Below the pieces are notes generated by a model. It saw nothing but the letters and a program-made list of their open reading frames with translations, was not told the origin of the DNA and searched no databases. Positions 21,174-28,061 of a stretch of 28,061 bases of DNA are shown here, in pieces. The stretch is from Gnetum montanum (lineage: Eukaryota > Streptophyta > Gnetopsida > Gnetales > Gnetaceae): the NCBI GenBank assembly GCA_015680685.1, contig MNCI01013629.1, positions 420,114 through 448,174 of the forward strand, written 5' to 3'. The position numbers and the translations under genes were made by a program. The stretch's first letter is position 1. Every line of letters starts with the position of its first letter.

Positions 21174-21381
21174 CTCATCTTGTACATAATGGTTAGTTCA
21201 AATTTTATAATGTGCCAAAATTATTTTTAGGTTCATTGTAAGTACTCAAATAAATTTTTTGTATTATAGCACTCATGTTTTAGTTAATTATATAGATAAT
21301 TTCATAACTCCCTAATTTTGTAATCAACTTAGTTCTACTTTTGTTTACTTGAGGATGAGTTTTTAGTGAGTTGTGGATGTA
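21174..21381 (+). other. E1 sequence between E3 and the E1 3' LTR
   Basis: AT-rich non-coding DNA ending in TGAGGATGAGTTTTTAGTGAGTTGTGGATG, a weakly purine-rich stretch before the LTR. Under the nested model this is the E1 segment that followed ORF-X A. Confidence 0.4.
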
Positions 21382-21852
21382 TGATGAATAATAAATTAGT
21401 CATTTGCATTGACGAGTATACATCAATGTGACCTCATTGACACATATGTATTGATGCATTCTTTGATACATCAAAACATATACATTAATGCACTTTCTAT
21501 CTTTACCTTTATAAATGCATGCCCCCATTGCATTTATGGCATTATTTGGTTATTTCCTTAGCTAGACTTGAAACAATCCAAAGAAATTTTGCATTCCAAT
21601 ATGTGGCCCAATACCCATAGTGTTTACATTATAATTTAATGGAAATTTCAAAAGCAAAAACTATTTCTCATTTTGCCATTGAAAATCCCACCTCAGGGCT
21701 TTTTTCCTAGCTTAATTTGAATATTTTTATTGTACAAGGATGTAATTTACAACTTATAAGTTGAAGGTCTCATTCAAGCTAGCTTATAGAGGCCAAAAAT
21801 GTAAATATGTTGCCAAAATTTTGTAGCAAAAGCCAAAATTTTGGTAGCTTAT
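21382..21852 (+). repeat. Probable E1 3' LTR, interrupted by E7
   Basis: TGATGAATAATAAATTAG matches the E1 LTR start at 1115. It shares CATTGCATTTATGG..TTTGGTYATTTCCTTAG..AGACTTG with 1232-1275, and carries TTGATGCATTCTT and related TTGATACATCAA/CATTGA sites (about 21405-21490) before TATAAAT (21510-21516). Similarity fades after about 21700. The LTR is cut at 21852 by the terminal TGTTGGC of element E7; its remainder should lie beyond the window. Confidence 0.55.
21405..21516 (+). promoter_or_regulatory. Motif array and TATA box of the E1 3' LTR
   Basis: The inverted pair CATTGA..TCAATG, then CATTGACACAT, TTGATGCATT, TTGATACATCAA and TTAATGCAC, precede TATAAAT at 21510. This is the same family as at 1156-1184 and 9853-9889. 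Confidence 0.5.
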
Positions 21853-22939
21853 TGTTGGCGACCATTTGGGATGCGACCACCAACGAGTGTCCTCGAACAG
21901 GATTTAGGTGCCTGCTGGTCTCTGGCAACACCAAGGCCCAGATACCTCCAAATAAACTCAGTAGTTAATGTGAGTATGTGTGTATGTTGTTGCAGCGTGC
22001 GGTTGTGAGAAATGTAACGATTGTGTTGTGTGTAGACTACAAATGACTTTAAAGAGATTCAACCAACTTTGCCCAGTACTGTGAGTTGTTGAAAATTTTC
22101 TATTTTGTTCAACTGCCTAGTCTACGCGGTCCTTATAATACCTACTTGTAACAAATAAAATTTTGCAAAAACATTTGAGCACAACTCCGCAATCTACTCC
22201 TAATTTTCCCCAGAGAAAGAGATAGTTCCACAAGAAAACTAGAAATAGAGCAAGATTCGATGGAAATAAGCAGAAAAGAAAAGAAAGCAGATTTGTGTAG
22301 ACCTCAAATATTTAAACAAGGTAAAATGACACGAGTAAACACTTCGCAATAAAGCTATCCCAAATTCAATATCTACGAATTGTTCAAACTTCCAAGGCTC
22401 AAACAAGCAATATCTTCAAGACAATCCTACTATGCTACCAAAAATTGCTGCGTAAACTACCACGTACGAGACTCCATTTTGACTAGATAATAGATGTCAA
22501 CGATTGCATTCAAACAGAACCTTTAAAAGACTTGACAATTTCTGATTGAAATACCACGGGAATTCACTTTAAAGATAAAAAGAAGCTATTCTGGTCCCAT
22601 CAAAATACCAAAGATTTTCTGAACCCTCTCGACTACTGAATTGTTCAACGGCGTGACTACAAACAGAGGCTCTCTTACAACAATCCCAATAGCAGTTCCC
22701 ACACGTTGCACAATAACGAAATTTACTACTAAAATGCTCTTAAGGCTTTTAAACACAAGCGCTTCTATGGCAAAATTTTAATAGAAATTTCTATCGGGCA
22801 ACAAGAACAATAAGAGCAATCTAAAAATCCCAAAATTACTTGCCAAGGATGATACTATCTAAACCACTAGCTAAACAATTTAAACAAAACAAAAAATAAA
22901 ATACATAACTCACAGGACCATGACAAAGAGGCTGAAATC

Positions 22940-22945
22940 TTTATT
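22940..22945 (-). terminator. Polyadenylation signal AATAAA in E7 LTR
   Basis: AATAAA on the minus strand about 190 bases after the TATA box, as expected for the R region of an LTR. Confidence 0.5.
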
Positions 22946-23136
22946 CTAGCAAGCCATCTTGCAAGCAATCGTCACAACTTCTTCTTTACAAAATGCTCTT
23001 CTCCCCAAGACTCAAATTATCTCCAAGTGAGAGCCTAAGTGCTAACTAGTAGCCTTCAAAGTGTGATGTATGAGACCCCAATGTGATGATGTGAGAAGTG
23101 ATGATCCCCCCCCTTTTCAATGTTCATCCCCCCACC

Positions 23137-23144
23137 TTTTTATA
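23137..23144 (-). promoter_or_regulatory. TATA box of E7 LTR
   Basis: Minus strand CCTATAAAAAGGTGGGG. The context resembles the TATA box of the E7 extra ORF (CCTATAAAAGGAGGG at 25641). Transcription should start near 23110. Confidence 0.65.
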
Positions 23145-23539
23145 GGGTTCAAAGGTAGGTAGGGAAGTTATAATTTCAAAAATATCCCAAAAATATCTCA
23201 AAATTATCTCACCTAACTTTTCTCCCAAGTAATTGGACTAACCAATTAGAAGATTCATTGCCCAACAAGCTAGGAGAAAGTTATGTAGTTAGGGAGTTAG
23301 GAAGTTATGCATAAAATTAGGAGAATTTCATGCTAACATTAATACATACTACAAATGTTTAAAATTTTATAAACATTTTAACATTAATATTACAAATATT
23401 TTGTAGGTAGTAACTTATATAATAATATTTAAAAACAATAACGTTTTGAAGTCTTGGGATAATTAAATTAAAAAAAAAGGGTAAGTTTATAACCGGGGCT
23501 TCACACTTAGTGTATATGGTATTGTGATTATTTAAAATT

Positions 23540-23902
23540 TTATTTGATAAACTGCAACTCCGGTTTACCAACATCAGCCCAAAATATCTCTAGACACCTG
23601 TCTTGATATGGCTTTGTGTCTTTGTTGCCGCATTCACTGGACTGGTATGCGATACCGAATGCATCGGCGTTGGACATGGCTACTATTTTGGAAGGTAGGT
23701 TGCAGGAGGAGTGAACGACATACGGCCTAAAAATTTGAAATAAGTCCTTTGGAAGAAGAACCCTATTTGGCAAGGAAGTAACCTGCACAAATTCTTGGAA
23801 GTTACAGGGATGAGCTAAAACCGCGCCTGCCGTTGGATCTAACTTCTTTGCAACCTTTGTTTTCTGCCCTTTGTTCTCTGCCCATGGATTTTTGCAGTGT
23901 AC
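23540..23902 (-). pseudogene. Unrecognised coding-like frame inside E7 U3
   Basis: 120 codons are open from just after a TGA (23905-23903) to a TAA at 23542-23540, with no ATG at the left end. The translation has balanced composition and looks like a protein C-terminus (LDPTAGAVLAHPCNFQEFV, LPNRVLLPKDLFQIFRPYV, a Cys-containing middle and an EIFWADVGKPELQF end). It does not resemble gag, pol or ORF-X. It may be a piece of host gene captured in the LTR, or chance in GC-richer DNA. I cannot name it. Confidence 0.3.
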
Positions 23903-24147
23903 TCATAGCCAGACCTTTACGTGGGATCATTTTTGCAAATGTGCACAGGTTCAGATTTGAGGGTTTTGGCATCAGAAACCTTGAAGATCAGTGCATCGGT
24001 GGGGGACTTGTTCCAGACTCAGCAGTACCAGATCGCAGCTGCAGCCAGGCAGAGAAGAATTTTTTTTACATGTGGCAGACATCGGCAGGGTCCTCTGATT
24101 GTTGCAGTCGCGTGTTGTGTTGGTGCCGCTGTTCATCCACCCACCGC

Positions 24148-24546
24148 TCATTTCTCTCTCACCGATGTTCCTCCACCCACCCTGCTGTAGGCGCTGGCAT
24201 CGACTCTGCTTCTCTCGGCACGTTGGCTCGCGCTCAGAATAGCGCTCAGATAGGTGCGTAGACCAACGGTAATGGCCTGTTCATCTCCAGCAACAGCGCT
24301 CGTGACGGCAACTGCAGCAGCATTGATGGCAACAACAACGGCGCTCGAGGCAAACGGATGGTCTTCAGCGCAGGTTCTCTCCAGCAGCAACAAGGGTTTC
24401 AGGGCACAAATCCAGGTTTTCTGGGTTCCGCTTGTGTTGCCAGCAACTGCGTGAGTGAGGGTTTTGGCATTTTTCGTAACCATTCTCAACGGCTGTGCCA
24501 AAATCGCGTTGAAATATTTTCCAGAATGGTATTCCAATGTTTCCAC
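24148..24546 (-). CDS. Hypothetical 132-codon frame inside E7 U3
   Basis: An ATG-started minus frame rich in Ala, Val, Thr and Ser (SSAVVVAINAAAVAVTSAVA in the middle), with no recognised motif. Plus-strand frames of similar length overlap it (for example 24254-24454), as often happens in GC-rich DNA with few stops, so coding is doubtful. It is listed because the strand fits E7 and the composition is unlike the AT-rich surroundings. Confidence 0.2.
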   Translation of the reverse strand: METLEYHSGKYFNAILAQPLRMVTKNAKTLTHAVAGNTSGTQKTWICALKPLLLLERTCAEDHPFASSAVVVAINAAAVAVTSAVAGDEQAITVGLRTYLSAILSASQRAERSRVDASAYSRVGGGTSVREK

Positions 24547-24857
24547 TAAAATCTATTTGACCACTGGCAGCGGATTTTTGCTAATATTTGGAATATCCAC
24601 AAGCCAGTTTTTGCCCCAAAATTACACCCATAACAATCTCATTCAAACTTTGATTTAAAACCACACCACAAAGTCTTAACAACCGGGCAATTGAACTTTG
24701 ATATGCCAACAACCTTTGAATATATAAGGTTAGAAGCATGACTTGACTTTTATAAGTTATTGAAAATGAAGCAAGAGGCTTACCAAAATTAAACCCATGA
24801 GTTTAGTTTTCAAATCAGGAGTCTTACTGTTCCATGGAATGGCCAAATGTGCCAACA

Positions 24858-24870
24858 TTTCTGCCCCCTT
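24858..24870 (-). other. Polypurine tract of E7
   Basis: AAGGGGGCAGAAA on the minus strand, preceded by TTTTT and followed directly by the LTR start TGTTGG. This primes plus-strand DNA synthesis. Confidence 0.8.
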
Positions 24871-25051
24871 AAAAACTTAAAGAAATTTATGCCTCATTTT
24901 GAAACTGAAACATACTAAAATTCTCATTGAATTTTTACATTCAAAAGAAATCTTTTTTGAGGAAAATTCCCATTTAACATAAGGTGTAATGGGACAAAAA
25001 CCTCATTCCTAAGAAAAATAATAAACTGTACATCATCAAGTCCTTCATGGA
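24871..25051 (-). other. Spacer between the extra ORF and the polypurine tract
   Basis: AT-rich, no frame. It would form the 3' untranslated part of the extra-ORF transcript. Confidence 0.4.
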
Positions 25052-25564
25052 CTATTCTTGGGATGGAAACTGAATTGTGAGGGTTACCCTAGTGGGAATC
25101 CTCATCTCTCTCACCATTTGATAGGAGATTTCTGATGTGATGAAGGTGGTCTTGTTGTTCTCTTGCTTGGTAGAGCTCTCACCTTGATCTACTGGAGCTT
25201 TCTCTTTGGCACTTTTCTCATTTTCCTTTTCGGATGAGCTCTTCGGTTCTTCTCCATTAAGTCCTTCATTTTCCTCTTGGGAGACAAAAGCTTCTCCCCA
25301 TCCCCATGAAGACTCTTCATAGTTTGGTGGCTCTTCTCCTTTTTCTTCTTCTTTGGAACAATCTTGATATCGCCCCCAAACATTGGACTCTATATCCAAA
25401 CCTCTAGTAAGAAAAGAAAATTCATCGGATAGCCAAGCCATAAAAGGACATTCCTTTGGAGCTCCACAAGATCTAGCCTTTAGATAAGCTTTCAATACAT
25501 GCTCAGGGCAGCATCCCATCACATATGGAATAAAAGGCTTTTTCATTGCTCTCTCAAACTCCAT
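25052..25564 (-). CDS. Extra ORF of E7, 170 residues, function unknown
   Basis: An intact frame with an ATG 70 bases after a TATA box. Residues 1-65 look folded, with Cys at 18, 19, 33 and 39 and several Trp/Phe/Tyr. Residues 70-135 are acidic and low in complexity (EEEKGEEPP, SSSEKENEKS). Residues 140-170 return to a mixed, beta-like composition (MRIPTRVTLTIQF). No signal peptide, membrane segment, zinc knuckle or catalytic motif of gag or pol was seen. It lies between pol and the polypurine tract in the same orientation, the site where some plant gypsy elements carry an extra gene. An acidic tract could serve protein contact, but no function is claimed. The overlapping 64-codon frame at 25189-25383 is a shadow. 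Confidence 0.6.
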   Translation of the reverse strand: MEFERAMKKPFIPYVMGCCPEHVLKAYLKARSCGAPKECPFMAWLSDEFSFLTRGLDIESNVWGRYQDCSKEEEKGEEPPNYEESSWGWGEAFVSQEENEGLNGEEPKSSSEKENEKSAKEKAPVDQGESSTKQENNKTTFITSEISYQMVREMRIPTRVTLTIQFPSQE

Positions 25565-25633
25565 TAGCTCTCCCTAACCTTCACTACCAAATTTGAATTG
25601 AAAGATGATGAAATCTTAAGCAATCTAACCCTC

Positions 25634-25641
25634 CTTTTATA
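25634..25641 (-). promoter_or_regulatory. TATA box of the E7 extra ORF
   Basis: Minus strand CACCTATAAAAGGAGGG. A start about 30 bases on leaves a leader of about 40 bases to the ATG at 25564. Confidence 0.6.
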
Positions 25642-25745
25642 GGTGCTAAGAATTTTAACTTCCATCCAAGTGTCTTCAACCAAGCTTCCTTCTTTCTAGG
25701 CATTCAAACCATTTGTCACAATCCTCACTAAGTGGTGGATGAGTC

Positions 25746-25814
25746 ACCTTCCCCACTTGTCAAACTTGTAGAATTCCACTTGTTTCATTTGTAGGCTTCC
25801 ACTTGCCCCATTTG
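25746..25814 (-). repeat. Three tandem 23-base repeats upstream of the E7 extra ORF
   Basis: Minus-strand copies at 25814-25792, 25791-25769 and 25768-25746, each with ACAAGTGG or GCAAGTGG at the same offset. The first two differ at six positions and the third is more diverged. They lie 105-175 bases upstream of the TATA box, a typical place for promoter elements. Confidence 0.7.
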
Positions 25815-25933
25815 AAGGAAAGATAATGTTTCAAATATAAATAAAGCATAATTTAATAAAATAATGGACACTATAATCCTAGTAATATTTACATAATACT
25901 ATATACATATATTATTTTTGTGTAATGACATCT

Positions 25934-28061
25934 TCAAGATGTATGCAATTGTCCCAAATAATGTTTTATATGCAAAACATTATATGGAAATTGCAATTCC
26001 ATGCCATCCAAGGTTGATAATTTGTAAGTATCCTCTGATAATTGCTTTGTAATTTGAAAGGGACCAATCCATGTCGGTGTAAACTTATTTGGTTTCTTCA
26101 TATTCCATAACAGGACAAGGTCTCCTATCTTGAAAGTTCTTTTCAAAGCCTTTCTATCAAACCATCTTTTAACTTGAGAGGTATTCTGTAACAAATTATC
26201 CCTTGCTTTATCTACTTCAGCTTCTCTTTTAATAAGCAAAGTCATGAAACTTCTATCTTTATCAGTCCTTTCACTATATCTTTGTACAAATTCAGAAGCT
26301 GAGCTTATAATCTTGTTTGTAATTCTTGCTGGCAAACCATAGACTAAGTTATATGGTGATGTCCCAATAGCTTTCTTGAATCTGATTCGATCTGACCATA
26401 ATGCGGATTGTAGATAATCAATCCAATTTCCTGGATTCCCATCCATTGATTTCTTGATATAAGCGATAAGCTTCTTATTAGTGGATTCCGCTAAACCATT
26501 TCCTTGAGGATAATAATTTGATGAGGAAAATAAGAAAATAGATCTTTCAGATGCCCATCTGATAAACTCTTCGGATTTGAAGGCGGGTCCATTGTCTGAC
26601 ACTAACACTTCGGGTAGACCAAATCTACTTAGAATGTGGTCGTCTAGAAACTTAATCACGTCTGATGCTGAACTTCCTCTTAGAGCCTTTGCTTCAGACC
26701 ATTTAGTAAAATAATCAGTAGCTGTGAGAATAAACTTGTGTCCAGCTCTTGAAGGAGTAATTGTACCAATAAAATCCAAACCCCATTGCTGAAATGGTCT
26801 ATCTGCAACTACTGGTTTTAAAGGGGCTCTAGCCCTTTTAATCTTGGGCCCATGAACTTGACATTTATAGCATTTTTGAATCTTTGAACTAATGTCTTGA
26901 TACATGGAAGGCCAGTAATATCCATATCGAAGTATATGTTGCATAGTTGACTTAGGGGATTCATAAAATAAATTCAAATGATCATGAAATTGTTCCAAAA
27001 TGAAACTAATTTGATCATTATGAACACATTCCAATAAAACTCCCCGAAAATCCTTTCGATATAATATACCATCTTTAACAACAAATCTTCGTGCTCTTTT
27101 GAAGAAAGCTCTCTTTTGACTTGCAGTTAAATTATTTGGGATTTTCCTTGTACTAAGAAATTTGAGAATTTCATCATACCAATTCTCTTCATGGGTGTCA
27201 AGTGTACACACTTCATTTTCTCTAGTCATTAACTTAGCTAGTCCCATTCCCTTAATTGTCTTGCATATTTCCAATGAAAATCTGAAACTTTGCAACTTAA
27301 TAAGCCATTTTCCTCTTTTCAATCCAATCTCATTTTGGGATAGGAATCGCTTGACTGCAGGTTCAATTAGCATAATGTGAACTAATGAACTCTCCAAATA
27401 ATATTTAAAATGCTGAAGTGCCTTGATGACTGCGAAAGCTTGTTTCTCTAAGTCTGAGTAATTTAACTCTGAACCTTTCAACTGATACCCAAAAAATCCA
27501 ATTGGTTCATCTTGACCTTCACTATCCTTTTGTGTTAGAACGGCAGCGATAGAATCATTTGAAGCAAAAGAGTATAACCAAAAATCTTCTTTAAGTCTAG
27601 GCTTTACCAAATATGGAGCCTCTTGTATAGCCTTTTTGATTTCTGATAAAGCTCTCTCTGATTCTGGTGTTTTCTCTACTTGGACATCCTTTTTTAGCAT
27701 ATGCATCAAAGGTTTGGTAATTTCAGTAAACCCGGGGATGAACTTTTTCACAAAGTTTATCTTCCCAAAGAAAGATCTAAGAGATTTCTTACTTGTGGGA
27801 TGCTCAATATTCTGTACTGCTTGAATTCAGGAATTGTCTATGACAATTCCTTCTTGACATATCATGTGTCCTAATAAACTTCCAGATTTAACCCCGAAGA
27901 TACACTTCTTAGGATTTAATGAAATACCAAACTCACGACATCTGTCGAAAACTTGCTGGAGATGATTAATATGATCTTCTTTCTTCTTTGAGAATATCGT
28001 AATATCATCCAGATAAACCATCATGAATTTGCCTAATAAATCCTTAAATGCTAAATCCATT
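25934..28061 (-). pseudogene. pol: E7 pol: RT C-terminus, RNase H and integrase, one in-frame stop
   Basis: One frame runs from the window edge to TAA at 25934, interrupted only by TGA at 27829-27827. Upstream part: the RT catalytic VYLDDI (about 28016) and the LNPKKCIFGV thumb region. Counting residues from the Met at 27751: RNase H at about 50-180 with SFAS at 61-64 where TDAS is usual and IEP at 129-131 where TDH is usual; integrase zinc-finger H256, Y263 (usually His), C294 and C297; catalytic D326, D386 and E422 with exactly 35 residues between the last two; YYPQGNGLAE; GPF at 563-565 in the GPF/Y module. No chromodomain follows. The stop could be read as one C-to-T change. Products would copy and integrate the element. 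Confidence 0.9.

Larger units (their letters stand above)
21853..24857 (-). repeat. 3' LTR of E7, about 3.0 kb
   Basis: Minus strand: starts TGTTGGCACATTTGG right after a polypurine tract and ends ..CCAAATGGTCGCCAACA. The ends form an imperfect inverted repeat (TGTTGGC..CATTTGG), the classic TG..CA arrangement. It contains TATAAAAA at 23144-23137 and AATAAA at 22945-22940, giving U3 of about 1.7 kb, R of roughly 0.2 kb and U5 of about 1.1 kb. U3 includes an unusually GC- and CpG-rich kilobase (23560-24560) with open frames. There is no second copy in the window to confirm the borders. Confidence 0.75.
21853..28061 (-). mobile_element. Element E7: gypsy retrotransposon without chromodomain, 3' half
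   Basis: Read on the minus strand: pol (reverse transcriptase C-terminus, RNase H, integrase) from the right edge to 25934, then a repeat-and-TATA region, an extra ORF (25564-25052), a polypurine tract (24870-24858) and a 3.0 kb LTR. The gag, protease, 5' LTR and PBS lie beyond the window. The only lesion seen in pol is one in-frame stop, so this is the youngest element here. It inserted into the E1 LTR. The absence of a chromodomain points to the Athila/Tat-type branch, by inference. Confidence 0.8.

Noticed and set aside
21856-21879. TGGCGACCATTTGGGA on the plus strand resembles an Arg-tRNA primer-binding site.
   Set aside because: No plus-strand LTR ends there and no plus-strand element follows. 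The same bases form the terminal GCCAACA of the E7 LTR on the minus strand, matching its TGTTGGC start after a polypurine tract.
23833-24261. 142-codon plus-strand frame in the GC-rich island.
   Set aside because: GC-rich DNA has few stops; the frame opposes the LTR strand and has low-complexity Cys/Ser/Arg content without a motif.
1-28061. Host genes, tRNAs, CRISPR arrays, bacterial operons.
   Set aside because: No spliced host-gene domain, cloverleaf, regularly spaced direct-repeat array or ribosome-binding-site pattern was found; content is LTR elements throughout.

Overview
This 28 kb window reads as intergenic DNA from a large, repeat-rich plant genome. It is AT-rich and full of decayed LTR retrotransposons in both orientations, with plant-type primer-binding sites (Asp-tRNA-like and initiator-Met-like). 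A gymnosperm is my best guess from the element style and the depth of decay, but the sequence does not prove it. I see no host gene, rRNA, tRNA or CRISPR.

Layout, left to right. 1-537 is the end of a plus-strand LTR cut by the window edge. It abuts a minus-strand Ty3/gypsy gag fragment (536-772). Element E1 (plus, gypsy) starts with an LTR at 1115-1953 and an Asp-type PBS, followed by a long leader and a ruined gag (about 3690-5390). A Ty1/copia fragment (LTR 5801-6889, Met PBS, gag to about 7800) sits inside it. E1 resumes with the GPF/Y tail of pol (about 7880-8100), a T-rich 3' region, an internal TATA promoter (9850-9900) and a long decayed third reading frame, here called ORF-X (10390-13000). 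Element E3 (plus, 13123-21173, related to E1) lies just downstream of ORF-X and before E1's probable 3' LTR (21382-21852). E3 has an 889-base LTR, an Asp-type PBS and gag, no visible pol, a T-rich 3' region, its own internal promoter, a second ORF-X copy and a 3' LTR lacking its U3. Element E7 (minus, gypsy) interrupts the E1 LTR at 21853. The window holds its 3.0 kb 3' LTR (21853-24857), a polypurine tract, a 170-residue extra ORF with its own TATA box (25052-25564), and a nearly open pol running off the right edge.

The most interesting signal is shared by E1 and E3. Each carries a second promoter upstream of a 3'-located, non-gag, non-pol gene. The short motif array in that promoter matches the array in the same element's LTR (TTGATGCAT type in E1, GATATC type in E3), although the two arrays differ from each other. 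This looks like a paired cis-element system that was exchanged as a set. E7 independently shows the same architecture: an extra 3' ORF with its own TATA box and a 23-base tandem repeat upstream. No ORF-X domain was recognised, and its function is unknown.
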